Below, one piece after another: positions 24,714 to 36,223 of a stretch of 64,000 nucleotides of DNA. The translations under genes and the position numbers were made by a program. The number at the start of each line of letters is the position of its first letter. Within the stretch, counting starts at the first letter, position 1. The notes beneath the pieces were generated by a model. It searched no databases. It was not told where the DNA came from and was given only the letters and a program-made list of their open reading frames with translations. This stretch comes from Channallabes apus (taxonomy: Eukaryota > Chordata > Actinopteri > Siluriformes > Clariidae): assembly GCA_030522415.1 (NCBI GenBank), contig CM060124.1, positions 32,841,380 through 32,905,379 on the forward strand. Reading direction: 5' to 3'.

Positions 24714-25333
24714 AAGTAGACTCCTTTTGAGCAGATGGAGGCAGAAAAATGTAGCTATTTATATACAGTGTCAGGTAACAGACTTAACAGTATATTCACA
24801 GATGCGTTCAAAAAAAACACTGGCTTTTTCGTTAACTATGTTTGTATGTTTGAATGGGATTTTTATATAGCACCAATTTTGAAATGTTATTTGAATTAAG
24901 GGCTGTTTTGACCTTTAATATTTTGTTCATTTTAACTTCATTTTGCATATTCAATAGATACACCATATTCTGAATGTTGAATGAAACAATGTATGGCTAT
25001 AAACAGTGTTTAGATTTGCCATATCCCTTCCTAAAAATCTAACCTGTTTGAATGTTTGTAAATGATACTCTACAAAAGGAAAATAACAATTAAAGCAATT
25101 TATTGTTTATTCTCAAATGTGTTGCTTTTGTACATGAATACAACTTTCAAGAAAAAAGTAAGGTAAATAGTGCTACTTCCACATTAATGAGAATGGGGTA
25201 TCACATTGTTTAGGCATGTTAACAAAAAGATCTTGACTGCACCTCAAGAACATGATGTGCTGTAACAGTTGGTACCTCAGAAGTAAACTCAAAAGTGTTT
25301 AAACGTGCTTAAACTCACAAGAGTTTTATCCCT
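24714..25333. other. Region between the two convergent Harbinger genes
   Basis: AT-rich with no recognised feature. It probably contains the two 3' untranslated ends, since the genes converge here. Confidence 0.5.
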
Positions 25334-26506
25334 TTAGTTTTTTAAGGCCCTAAATAATGAGAGAATGAGAACCCCATGTGGCTGGGCAGCAGGCTGTGGT
25401 TGATATGTCTGTGGCACTGACCAGGCCCTAGTGGGAGGAGGTGTGGTCCAGGGTGACATTGATTGAGAACGGCCTGGTGCAACAACACTTACCACAGTGC
25501 TCATTAGTTGCATAAGAATCTGATTGCTGGCTTGTTGCTGTGCCTGTAAAGCCTGAAATCTCCTATCATCTGCCTCCCGCTGAGCCCTCATCATTCTTTC
25601 AAATGCAGCAGCCTCTTCTTCCAGTCGCCTCTGCTCAGCAGTTTGTATTTCCTGCATCATCCTTCTGCTGTCAATCATGTATTGCCGTAAGTCGTCATCT
25701 TCAACTCTGCTCGACTTTGCCTTTCGCTTTCGAGCACGTGCTCCAGGAATTGGTAATTTCAACTCTTTAGGGGTCTCTGCATGATCAAAACTCTCGATGC
25801 TCTGGGTACCCTCACTTGACTCATCACGGTTGGTAACTGAATCTTCAACTGTTTGAAATGGAAGAGAAGAATAGAAGAAGTAACATAGAAGAATAGATTG
25901 GGCCCATTGTGTGTGTGTGTGCGCATGTATGTATCTGCCCACATATTATGAACATATTCTCTCTCTCTCTCTCTCATTATTCATGCATGCATGCACACAC
26001 GCAAATGCGCGCACACAGACACACACACACGCACAAAAACACAATATATATAAACATCATTTATACAGTGTCAGTGAAAAAATAGGTTGCTTACCATCTA
26101 CATCAGTGTCACGTTGGTCTGTAAGGTCAGGCACAGCGTCGAGTGGCGAAAGAGTTGAGCTGTCATTCTCCACAACATCCACCAGCTCAACGATAGGTTT
26201 TGTCCCGAGTATTCCATCCAAAGCGTCATACCAGGGAAACTTGTCTTTCTCTTTTCCAGAACTTCCCGTATTGCTAAGTGCATCACGCACTTCTATATAC
26301 TTCGCCCGAAGTTTTTTTGTCTTAATACGGCATTGTTCAACTGTCCGAGAATAGCCTTTCTCCCTTAGCTGCTTACTGAACAGCGCGTAAATGCAGCTGT
26401 TTTTATGTGTCGTGGACAGCTGCTTTTGGATATGCTCATCCGACCATATATCTATGACGCACTTCATTTCCTCGGCACTCCACGTTTCTCCGCGGTTTAA
26501 TTTCAT
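25334..26506 (-). CDS. Harbinger Myb/SANT-like accessory protein, two exons, intact
   Basis: In PIF/Harbinger elements a Myb/SANT-like protein helps bring the transposase to the nucleus and to the ends. Exon 1 is 26506-26095, with a GATG|GTAAGC donor. Exon 2 is 25848-25334, with a CAAACAG acceptor. Joined, they read 308 codons without a break. The N-terminal domain begins MKLNRGETWSAEEMKCVIDI and includes a second conserved Trp in the segment KFPWYDALDGILG; it is the trihelix-like Myb_DNA-bind_4 type. A basic patch (GARARKRKAKSS) looks like a nuclear signal. The C-terminal part is a long Glu/Arg/Gln coiled coil (EQRRLEEEAAAFERMMRAQR) and a Pro/Gln tail. The start ATG is the first in frame. 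This is the only intact transposon protein I can support in the Harbinger element. Confidence 0.8.
25905..26040. repeat. Low-complexity sequence in the Myb-like gene intron
   Basis: GT, CT and CA-rich runs (GTGTGTGTGTGCGC, CTCTCTCTCTCT, CACACACGC) inside the intron at 25849-26094. They are responsible for several artefact frames. Confidence 0.85.
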
Positions 26507-26836
26507 CGCGAGTCAGTGGCTTGAAAATTTTCAAGTCAACAGGAAGTGAAAAGAATTTTACCCACAACCCCGTATTTCTTAAACCCAAAGTGGATTAAAC
26601 TATACCATTTCTTCAGATTTGGTTTGGTTGCTTTCACACCAGACGAACTGTACCAAAGTAGAGCGGATAAAGCGGTCCGAGACCACACCCCTTCAGGCAG
26701 GTCTCGGATCGATTGATCTGGTGCGCACCAAAGTACCGAGATTGCATTCACATCAACACAAACGAACCGAACCAAACACGTTGCTGTAGGTGTGAAAGCA
26801 CCCTAAGTTCTGCTTGTTTTCGCTTGGGCTCGGCTG

Positions 26837-29273
26837 TTGAAACACTACAGATTAAAACATGGAAGCTACACTAGAAGTACTCCAATTCCATGTCTCTACA
26901 CAGACTGTCTGTGCTCATTCAAATCATTTAATGCACTAAGGGTGCACTTAACAAAAAATCATTCATATCAGGCACATTGCGGCCAATCCAGTCCATGTGA
27001 TAACATCCTTCTGATATTTCACTGCCCACTTTGCAGTTTTGAGGAGCCCTGCACAGAGTCTATTTTTTATATTTGCTGCAGCATCTCAAAAATCATGAAA
27101 CTGTGCAGTGTCCATACAACAACTGCAATTTTGAGAGCAATGTCTACTCTACATTTAATTCCCATAAATGTAGAGAGCATGGAGCATTTGATCAGAGGCA
27201 GTTGAAATCTGACATTCTTTTGTATGTTGCTACACACAGTGTAGATAATGTGCAAGAAGAACAGCCTCTGACCACTGATCCTGTAGATGAACATTTGGAG
27301 GAAAATGATACCGAGAATGAAAACTTTGAATTGTATCATCAGTTGGAGCATAATTTAGCCTCACTCTTTCTCAAAATGCAGGCGATTTTGCATGTTTCAG
27401 ATTTGGCTGCGCAGGAAATAATTCAACAAATAAATCAAATTTTACTTCTTTCAGAGCCCCTTGTCTACCATTCTGTTCAGCAAATTCTCAGTGAACATGG
27501 ACTGAATGACTGTGATTCATTAGTGAGAAAAATAGTGAATGCAGTAAAAGACAGTAACCCAATTTTGACGATGACCAGAGATGGTGAGCCTCTTTCCACA
27601 ATAAGCAGAAGAGCATCATATTTTCAGAGTGAATTTCTGATTGTCATGCCAGTTGAATACAAGATTGATTCACAGTCAGTCTCTTATGTGCCAGTTCTAC
27701 AAATGTTGCAGAAAAACATTAAATGCTAAACCGGGCTGACATTCTAAATAGGGTTCTTTGCAATGATCGATCAGTTAATGAATTTAAGACTTACACAGAT
27801 GGCACTCACTATCAAGAAAATAACTTTTTCAACACTTGAGACCTTCAGAATTGTCCTGGGTCTTTATGTTGATGAATTTGAACTGGCCAATCCCCTTGGC
27901 ACTTCTCGAAAAAAACACAATGTTTGCTCTCTATTGGGTTCTAGCCAACCTTCCTTCAAAAGATCGTTCATCACTTCAGTCAATTCAGCTAGCAATTTTA
28001 TGCAGAGCTAGTGCAGTTAAACAGCATGAGATAACACAGAAATATTGCGCTCACTTGTTCGGCACCTCTTGAAAAGCATGGTGTATACATTGAACAGTTA
28101 GGAGACAGAGTAAAAGGAAGTGTGCTTTTTGTTTCATCTGATAATCTTGGTGCACATTCTTTCGCAGGACTACAGGAGAGTTTCAATGTTGAGCACCCAT
28201 GTCGGTTCTGTTTAGCAAAGAAGAGTGAAATCCAGGAGAAGGTGGTCTGTTCTGGAGCATTTGGACTGAGAACCAAGCAGGAGCATGACAGGCAAGTGGC
28301 TGAAGTGTTACACAATGAGAGTTTGGTAAAGAAGTATGGTGTGAAAGGGGACTGTGTATTAAGTGAAAGCTTAGAACATTTTCACTAGGGCTGCACGATA
28401 TTAGGAAAATATGCGATATTGTTGTTGTTTATTGCGATAACGATATTTCCTGCGATATAACATTTCCCTAGAGAAATGCATTTTTTTATTATTATTGCCT
28501 ATTTTTAAAATTAATTATTTATTTATATGTAATGATGATACTAAAATAAACAGGTAATAGATATTCGTCTGATGTAATTAAATCTAATTCAGGCTAAAAA
28601 GAAACTATATGTCAAGGAAGTTGCAAATATTTAGACTTCAAAACACTATGAATGACTTAAACCCCTCAGCAGATATTCTGACTTCTGGTTTGCTGTTACT
28701 ATAAACCTGCCAACACAATATGAATTACTTTCAAACATTCCTGTTTATTTACATGTAACCGTGTAACACTCATCAATAGTGTCTTACAACAAGAGCAGCT
28801 TTTAAACTAAATATTCTCTTTGGCTTGCCAGTTTTTTTTTTTATAAAAATAAATATTATTAAACAAAAATTTTATAAAAAAAAAAAAATACTATTTGTCA
28901 CATGCACACACACACGCACACGTGCACACACACACACACTCGCTCCGCGACCGGCACTAGGACCCGGAAGTAATGCGGGCGCGAACCGGGAAGTATAAGA
29001 GGAGTAAACAAACTAGTGCATAGAGCTTAGTCACTGAGTTCACTTTCTGATTCGAGTGTGTGTTTATAGGACGCGGGTTAAATGTGTGTGTTTCCATTGC
29101 TCCCCTTCTGTGAGAGTCCTTAAACTAATTCGCGTGGTTATCCTGCCGACTCGCTTGCTTCCGCGTTTGGGTTTACCGTCTATAAAGGGCTAACGGCTAA
29201 TCGCGGCTAACGGCTAATCGCTAAGTCTTCTGATCATCCGGGGTTAGTTCGCGACAGAATGAAGTATAAAGAT

Positions 29274-29316
<43 letters not shown>

Positions 29317-30533
29317 ATATAAGCGGGTATAAACATAGTAAGGCCCCATCTGATTGGTCAAATTTGGACACAAATGCTTGGCAAATAAAGTATTTATCGC
29401 AGCTCCTTGCGATATGGTTATCGCGCATTCCATTATCGCGATAACGATATTTTTTCGATATATCGTGCAGCCCTAATTTTCACACAGTTGGTGGTTTTCC
29501 ACTTGACATAATGCACGACCTTATGGGGGGTGTCATCCCTATTGAAATGTCCTTGTGCATTAATGATTTGGTCTCAAGGAAATTAATCTCTCTTGAATCC
29601 CTGAATCAAGCTATCAAGCAGTTTCCTTACAAATTCTCTGACAAAGTTGATCAGCCTCAGATCATCCCAGGCACATTTGCCTCAAAAGGTACTATTGGGG
29701 GTAATGCCCATGAGAATTGGGCACATGTTAGACTTCTGCCCCTCATGGTGGGCCTTGATATCCCTGAAAATGATAAAACATGGGAAATTGTTTTGCTTCT
29801 GAAAGATATTTTAGAAATGACATTGGCATTCAAGTTCACTGAGGATTCTCTTGATTTTCTTGATGAAAAGATTGCAGAACACAGACATTTACTTTTAACA
29901 GTCTTTCCTCATTTCACATTGCGCCCTAAACACCACTACATTGAGCACTATCCACAACTCATAAGAATGTATGGACCACTAAGAGATATGTGGTCAATGC
30001 GATTTGAGGGAGAACAAATTTTTCAAGCAGGTAATCCGTGACACCAAAAACTTCAAAAATGTTCCACAAACTTTAGCAGTTCGCCATCAAAGGCTGCTGG
30101 CCTACTACATTGACTCCCCCTCCTTTCTCAAGCCATCCATAGAGACAGAGAAGATGACTTGTACTTTGATTTCAACATTCAGGAATTCCTAAGAAAAACA
30201 CATGCAGTTCAGAACACTGTCCTCACAGCATCATCTGTGAGCATTGATGGTATCAAGTATAATCCAGATATGGTTTTATCTGTTGGTACTCGTTCAGGTC
30301 TGCCTGATTTCAGACAGATTTTCAAAATTCTTGTCATCACCAGTGATGTTCTGTTTGTATGTAAAGATCTGACATGTTGGTACATTGAGCACCTCCGTTC
30401 TTTTGAACTTTGCAGTCATGTGCTATCACTGTCAATCACCAAACTTTCAGGTCTGAATGACCCATTTCCTTTGCCAGCCTATAAACTTCGGGGCAGGACC
30501 TATGCTACACTCAAACATTATATCACATGCTGA
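26837..30533 (+). pseudogene. C2H2-finger plus tnp2/CACTA-like transposase, decayed
   Basis: This is a multicopy fish family that I recognise by its layout. The N-terminal part has C2H2-like fingers (MKHYRLKHG, CLYTDCLCSFKSFNALRVHL, CPYNNCNFESNVYSTFNSHK). A middle part has SVQQILSEHGLNDCDSLVRK and FRIVLGLYVDEFELANPLG. A CxxC..H segment follows (EHPCRFCLAKKSEIQ). The core has MHDLMGGVIPIEMSL, much like the MHDLxEG motif of tnp2/CACTA transposases, then GGNAHENWAHVRLLPL and LRPKHHYIEHYPQL. The C-terminus has VCKDLTCWYIEHLRSFELC. Frame changes occur near 27080, 27740, 27835, 28020, 28110, 30020 and 30150, and a hAT MITE splits it at 28386. No sequence after 30533 belongs to it. Assignment to CACTA is inferred from the motif and from the CACTG ends of the unit. 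Confidence 0.7.
28386..29475. mobile_element. hAT-type MITE with perfect 8-bp target duplication
   Basis: Termini are TAGGGCTGCACGATAT and ATATCGTGCAGCCCTA. ATTTTCAC flanks both ends (28378-28385, 29476-29483). It contains a TA run, a CA-rich patch and the GGCTAACGGCTAATCG direct repeats (29187-29220). No coding capacity. Element plus one duplication is 1098 bp, a multiple of three. Confidence 0.95.
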
Positions 30534-30573
30534 ATGAATGATAGTTCAGGTTTAAAGGGAGTTTACAAACCTG

Positions 30574-33145
30574 GGCCCGGTTTCTCGATAACGCACACTA
30601 TTCGCGCGCTAAGAAGACTCTTAAGATATATCTTACGTTAAGTGATAACTTTTCTAAGTGTATTTCTCGAACTGTCTCTTAGGAGTCTTCTTAAGTCGCT
30701 GCCTCTTACGTCCGACGTTACGCGGCGCTGTCTACAGTGAAGGTCCTGAATTAGCAGACATCGGTGGCTCAGGAATCGATTTTTCACTCCTTTTGCATGA
30801 CAGTGTTAAGAAAGACGGCACTTTCTATGCAAATTAAACATTGCACTAAATTCTTTTAATAGAGTTTATTTCGAAATGTGTTAACTTAACAATAACATGC
30901 CATAATAGACAAATATATAAATTAATATTAATTAATATAATAATATAATATATAATATTTTCATGTAACATGTGGCCGTGAAACGAACCGGGTATCCAAT
31001 CATAGTTGATGGACAAACAGCTGATACACTCTTCACCAGCTTCAGAAACAATGTGAAGTGTCAGTTGTTGGGGTTGTATAGCGCACTTATGGAATGAATA
31101 CGATGAGATGACAGAGTGGAGGTTTAATACCCCTATCTCACCTACGCGGGGCCGTAAGTGCGGTTCATTATGATTCGGCGCGAGTTTTGGTGCTGTTATT
31201 ACGTTTCCATTTTACCACGCAAAAAAAATAAACATGCGGAAGCTCGCGGACCTGGCAGATCTTCGCGGACCGTCGGGCGGCCACTCGAGGCAGATCACGG
31301 TGTCTAATACCCCTCTCTCACCTGTGTGGTGCCTAATACCCCTCTCTCACCTGTGTGGTGTCTAATTCAATTCAATTCAATTCAGTTTTATTTGTATAGC
31401 GCTTTTAACAATTGACAGTCTCAAAACAGCTTTACACAATCAAAAGAATTATTTAAGTTTGTATGGAATGTGAATGTGTATGAATCAAAATGTTCAGATA
31501 TTCCCTGGTGAGCAAGCCGAGGGCGACAGTGGCAAGGAAAAACTCCCTGAGACGGTAATAGGAAGAAACCTTGAGAGGAACCAGACTCGACAGGGAACCC
31601 ATCCTCATCTGGGGGAAACAGATAGCAGGAAATGATCTGCATTTATACAGTGTTAAGTGTTAGGTTCAGCTATAATAGTTGATGTTAATTGATGTTATAA
31701 TAGTTGATGTAAAATGGAGTCCAGTAGTTATTCGAGACTCAGATAGACTTGTAGAAAGTTCCAGTCCTGAACTATCGAATTGTCAAGTCCTCAGAGAAAC
31801 AGCTGACCACACCAGTCGAGGCCAGAACCATCTTCTAAGTAGATAGAATCATCCCCAGACACCAGACGCATCCTAAAGAGACACACGGGGCATCCATGTG
31901 ACGAGACCTCCAACCAGAAACCGGGCACCAGGATGGATCAGACAGGTCCGGAGGGCAGTGGGAGTCTGGATCACTGGCAGCTCAGGAACCACATGTGTAG
32001 CTCGACAGAGAGAGAGAGAGAAAGAGTGAAAGGGGGAGACAGGGGGAGAGAGGAAAGAGAAAGAGGGGGAGGAAGAGAAGAGGAGGAGAGATTGCAATTA
32101 GGTATGGTCACAGTCACAATGTCTAATGTGAATGTATATTTACTGTAGAGTGCAAGCAGGGACTCCGGCAGGACTAACTATGACAGCATAACTAAAAGGG
32201 AGGAGCCAGAAGGAAACACAAACATGAGGGCTCCCTGAGATGTAAAGCAAACAATCACCTCACCGTCAACAAACCTGAGTGATCAAATGAGACTGAGGAA
32301 GACAGCATCTAAACATACCAGTTCACCATAATACTCTACGTCCATGAGTCCCCCAGATCTGCTCCTTTACCTTATGGCTAATCTATTTATAAAATGCTTG
32401 GTTAAATGAATAGGTTTTTAGCCTAGACTTAAACACTGAGACTGTGTCTGAGTCCCGAACACTATTTGGAAGACTATTCCATAATTTTGGGGCTTTGTAA
32501 GAAACAGCTCTGCCCCCAGCTGTAGTTTTCATAATACGCGGTACTGATAAGCAGCCTGCATCCTTTGACCGAAGTAGGCGTGGCGGATCGTAAGACACTA
32601 GCAGTTCGCTCAGATACTGCGGCGCGAAACCATTTAATGCTTTATATGTCAAGAGTAGTATTTTAAAATCAATGCGAAATTTCACAGGGAGCCAATGCAG
32701 TGAAGATAGGATAGGGGTGATGTGCTCATATCTTCTGGTTCTAGTGAGGACTCTCGCTGCTGCATTTTGGACTAGCTGAAGCTTGTTTATGCACCTAACT
32801 GAACAACCAGACAGTAAGGCATTACAATAGTCCAACCTGTTTCCATACTTAAACAGGTCTACAGTATATTCCATCATTAATACGACTTTGATAACGTGCC
32901 ATAATGTGCTTACATACACCGCTGGTTTATAAAGACTGCTGCTCAGTGGCGACGACTAGCGTCTAGAGCTGAAACTACGCTAAGTATGAGTTAAGGTTGG
33001 TCCAGACCAACCTTACGAACGTCTGACTTAGCTAAGAGATACTTAGCGTAAGAACGTTTCGAGAAATGCGCCATAAAGTTAAGAGAGAGGTTAAGGTACG
33101 ACTTAAGAACTACTTAGAGATAAGAAGCTTTCGAGAAACCGGGCC
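30574..33145. mobile_element. Non-autonomous Harbinger element with CTG duplication
   Basis: Ends are GGCCCGGTTTCTCGA and TCGAGAAACCGGGCC. CTG flanks both (30571-30573, 33146-33148). The rebuilt target ACAAACCTGGTTATTT is close to the palindromic CWG-centred site known for zebrafish Harbinger elements (from memory). Subterminal regions are rich in CTTAAG/TTAGCG words. An L2 fragment (31363-32925) makes up much of the interior. There is no transposase. Confidence 0.85.
31363..32925 (-). mobile_element. L2-type LINE, 3' part with the end of the reverse transcriptase ORF
   Basis: The 3' end is at the low coordinate (TTCAATTCAATTCAATTCAG, complement of GAATTGAA repeats). The minus-strand frame 32919-32383 is open and encodes the post-RT C-terminus: RLDYCNALLSG, KLQLVQNAAARVLTRTRRY and SLHWLPVKFRIDFKILLLTY, ending with a stop. 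The endonuclease and most of the RT are absent. It is homologous to 2866-4590 and 55636-56583. Three ACCCCTCTCTCACCTGTGTGG copies sit at its 3' border (31309-31362). Confidence 0.9.
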
Positions 33146-33148
33146 CTG

Positions 33149-33670
33149 GTTATTTACCCTCATTCATGTTTGGAAACGACTAAATACATTAGAGAGAAAA
33201 GTCGTGGAAAACAGACATTGCTTCTCAAGCTTCAGGTGGACACAAAAGCACTATATAATTTCATTCAAGTACAATTGTTTGAATAGTTTATCAATGGGTT
33301 TCTTGAGAAACAAACTGAAATGCAATTTGTTTTTTTTTTATTGTTACATCCTGCATGCATCAAATGGAACAGCAGTTAAATTCTATTGTGTGAAGGTTTG
33401 TTCCAGTGAAATGGATTATATATTGAAGTTGATTTCTCAACAAACCCATTTATTTGCCTTAAATGCTCGGACTGTATGGCACAAGTTACATGAAATTATT
33501 GATGATTGTGTACTTTTTAAAGTACATTTAAACAAGGATGAGTCAAACTTTTCAAATTATTTTTTAAAGGATTGATTTAGAATGATGCAATTTATAAAAA
33601 AAAATTTGTTCTATTAAAGCTATCACTTTAATTTACGAAAACTAACTCGATTCTTTAACCTTTGTAGAGA
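33149..33670. other. Spacer between the tnp2-like and SAMD3-like genes
   Basis: AT-rich. There is a moderately long plus-strand frame (to 33575) with no motif I recognise and a T run inside it. It may include the promoter and 5' untranslated region of the SAMD3-like gene. Confidence 0.35.
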
Positions 33671-33678
33671 GATCAAAT

Positions 33679-34915
33679 ATGGAGACAAGGACTGTACTCC
33701 GAGTTATAGTTTGTGAAAACAACATCAGAAAAATCGTACTTCCCTTGAAACCACAGACAGTTGATTCCCTGATGGAGCAACTTGAAGAAAAGCTGGGACT
33801 TCAGTACAAGTTCACACTTCAGTATGAAGATCCAGACTTCAACAATTCTCTTGTGAATCTTACCGACATTGCTGACTTGCCAGATAAGCCCACACTGAAG
33901 ATTGTTTCTCTTGTGACAACACCAACCCCTAGCACAGCTGACACTGAAGTCTTTATCTGTGGCTTCTGATGATCATTCACTTCATTGTCTACGCACTGCA
34001 TGGCCAGAAACTTTTGAGATCCCTACTTGTCCTGTTGACGTTGAATACAGATTACATCAGGGAAATCTACAGTACATGCGAGATCAAACATATCTACAAG
34101 TCTCAGGAGAGCTTAAGCATGAGATTCTTGATAAACTCTGAGACAATATACAGTTACAAAGCTTACCCAGATAAGGAAGATTTTGAGGCTGTTGCTGCTG
34201 CTAATAGTAAGAAGGACAATAGACAGGATATTTAGACGGGTAGGAAGAATAAAGGACGGACGCAAGAGATTGTAAGTAGAAAAGGTAAGAAAGTACAGTA
34301 AAATAAATATAGAAAGCAGATTAGATTGAAAGACGGGAAAAATTGATATTTATATTTGTTTCACGTTTATAGGTGATTTATTTATGTATTTATTTTAAAT
34401 CAATCAATTCTTCTCCATAATCTTTATTTTTTTATAATTTTTTTGAATATCAAATGATTGGCTTTAGAATAGGTCTTAATTTACTCTATATAGTTGGCCT
34501 TTTTGATTTATTATCTTTTCATTCAGTGGTTTGAAAGTCTGTATTCTTTCCTGTATCCACTGATGTCCTGATTGAAAAGGCCTGTATATTTAAACATATT
34601 ATGGTGTTATTAATTTAGTTTCACATTTTAATGTGTATCTGCTCTTAAAGATGTTTTGTAGCTTACTTTGACGTCATTATTGCTATTTGCCCTGTTTTTA
34701 GGATTGTGACGACAATGAAGACATGTCCGACATTACAATTGGCATTCTGCAACCGCAACACTACCCTACTCCCTGCATCTTGATGCCACAAAAACAGCTA
34801 TCATTTTGGAAGCTACCATGGTTGTGGATAAGGTGGAAAATCTTCCACAAGCAATGTGTCTGCTCTTTGGACTGATTTATGCTCTAAACGTATCCTGCAG
34901 CTCTGAGGAGCACAT
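33679..34915 (+). pseudogene. PB1-SAMD3-like gene in the large element, partial
   Basis: A clean start METRTVLRVIVCENNIRKIV opens a PB1/ubiquitin-like domain (about residues 5-80; motif LQYKFTLQYEDPDFNNSLVN) ending at 33969. A second frame from about 33959 carries the family segment PETFEIPTCPVDVEYRLHQG, and a third has IYSYKAYPDKEDFEAVAAAN to 34232. After AT-rich sequence, the near-C-terminal part reads DKVENLPQAMCLLFGLIYAL (34760-34915). This is the domain order of SAMD3-like fish proteins, but the middle is deleted and the frame is broken. The copy at 755-6863 supplies the parts missing here, so both derive from one family. Confidence 0.75.
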
Positions 34916-35866
34916 TTGATTTCATTCAGAGAGTGATTTTGTCTCTTGGCCATAAGTCACTCAAACCTAAAATTCAATCACTAAAACATCGCTTGATGCA
35001 GTAATAGATTACTTCACATTACCATGATGTCAATTTTTTTTCTATGGTTAGTTACAGTATGGGTTCAATACTAAGTTGAGTTTTTTTTCTTTAAGAGAAC
35101 TCTGAAGCAAATTGTTCAATACTACACTGATAGTGTTTTCCAGTTGTTGAAAAGGAAAAAGTTTCCTATTTAAAAGGATGTTTAAAAAAAAGTCAACTTA
35201 ATGTTTTAAAAGAGTTTGATTAGAAGACAATTTTGAAGAGAACTGTATTAGGAAAGTTTTTCTAAATTTACAAACTGTTCAGTGTTTGCACACTGCTTTT
35301 CACCACTTTGTAAAGATGTTTAAAAAAAATATAGAGAGAAGAATTTTATTGTCCTTTATTTTAAGTGCAGTGTTTTTTTTTTAGTTTTTTTTTTATGTTT
35401 TTGGCAGCTCTCTTTGCCTTTAGTAATGTATGTATTTATAATGTATTAATCTTGTTTTATAGAGCAAATAAACATTCTAGTGCCAAATCTGTCTTTGCAT
35501 ACCTAGATCACCAGTACATTCTTAGGCGTGTACTTGGAACATTTGAGTACACCTTGCTTGAGAAATTTAAGGCAATCAGTTTCCACAGATTCTTCTAGTA
35601 AAATGAACAAGCAGGCATGTTATAGTAACTGTTTTGTTTGAGTTCTGCTTATGAAGCTCAACTTAAAACTGTAAGTTAGCTTAACTTGTGAAATTTAGTT
35701 ACCGCTACTGAAGTTTTATGGTAACCCCTACAAATACGCAAGTTAACTCTACAAAGATGAGGTAAGTAGTATCAACTCAAAGTATGACCTAATTTGCTTG
35801 AGAATTTTGAGGCAATCAGTTTCCATGGTTTTTCTAAGTAAAGTCAACTTATTACTTTTTTCAGTG
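34916..35866. other. Right subterminal region of the large element
   Basis: AT-rich. The sequence GGCAATCAGTTTCCA occurs twice (about 35571 and 35811), each near AAGTAAA or AATGAAC words, and AGTTAACTC/AAGTTAGCTTAACTTG words cluster between 35650 and 35760. Such subterminal repeats are where EnSpm-type transposases bind. It ends at CAGTG 35862-35866. Confidence 0.5.
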
Positions 35867-35868
35867 TA

Positions 35869-36223
35869 TACGATATTTTTCTGGCATGTTGTGTCTGTTG
35901 CAGTGATCAATGCATGGCTTCTTTACCAGCGCGACTGCGAGGCACAGGGAGTTCCAGGGTTTGGTTGAAGTTGGAACAGCAAGAAGTCGGGGTAGACCAA
36001 CAAGTCCTGGCCCATCTGCCCCAAGACCACCAAGATATGTTCGAGTTAATCGGAGTGCAGATGTTCGTTTTGACCAAATCGCCCATTGGCCTGTCAAAGA
36101 GGCAAATGGCCGTCGGTGTGCTGTGTGCAAGGACCTCACAACTGAAATGTTTTGTGAGAAATGTGCAGTTGCTCTTTGCATCAACAAAAAAAGAAATAGA
36201 TTGAAAGACTACCACAATGTCTA
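35869..36223 (+). pseudogene. piggyBac transposase, right fragment
   Basis: It continues the fragment at 7151-7368 with IFFWHVVSVAVINAWLLYQR, then, after frame noise near 35960, RSADVRFDQIAHWPV and a cysteine-rich C-terminal domain CAVCKDLTTEMFCEKCAVAL ending KDYHNV and stop. This Cys-rich tail is typical of piggyBac transposases, where it contacts the element ends. A TTAA at about 36533-36536, after GGGAAATGAAGGG, could be the old right border of the piggyBac element. Confidence 0.85.

Noticed and set aside
33066..33575. 169-codon plus-strand frame before the SAMD3-like gene
   Set aside because: It starts inside the Harbinger terminal region and runs into AT-rich spacer; composition does not look coding.
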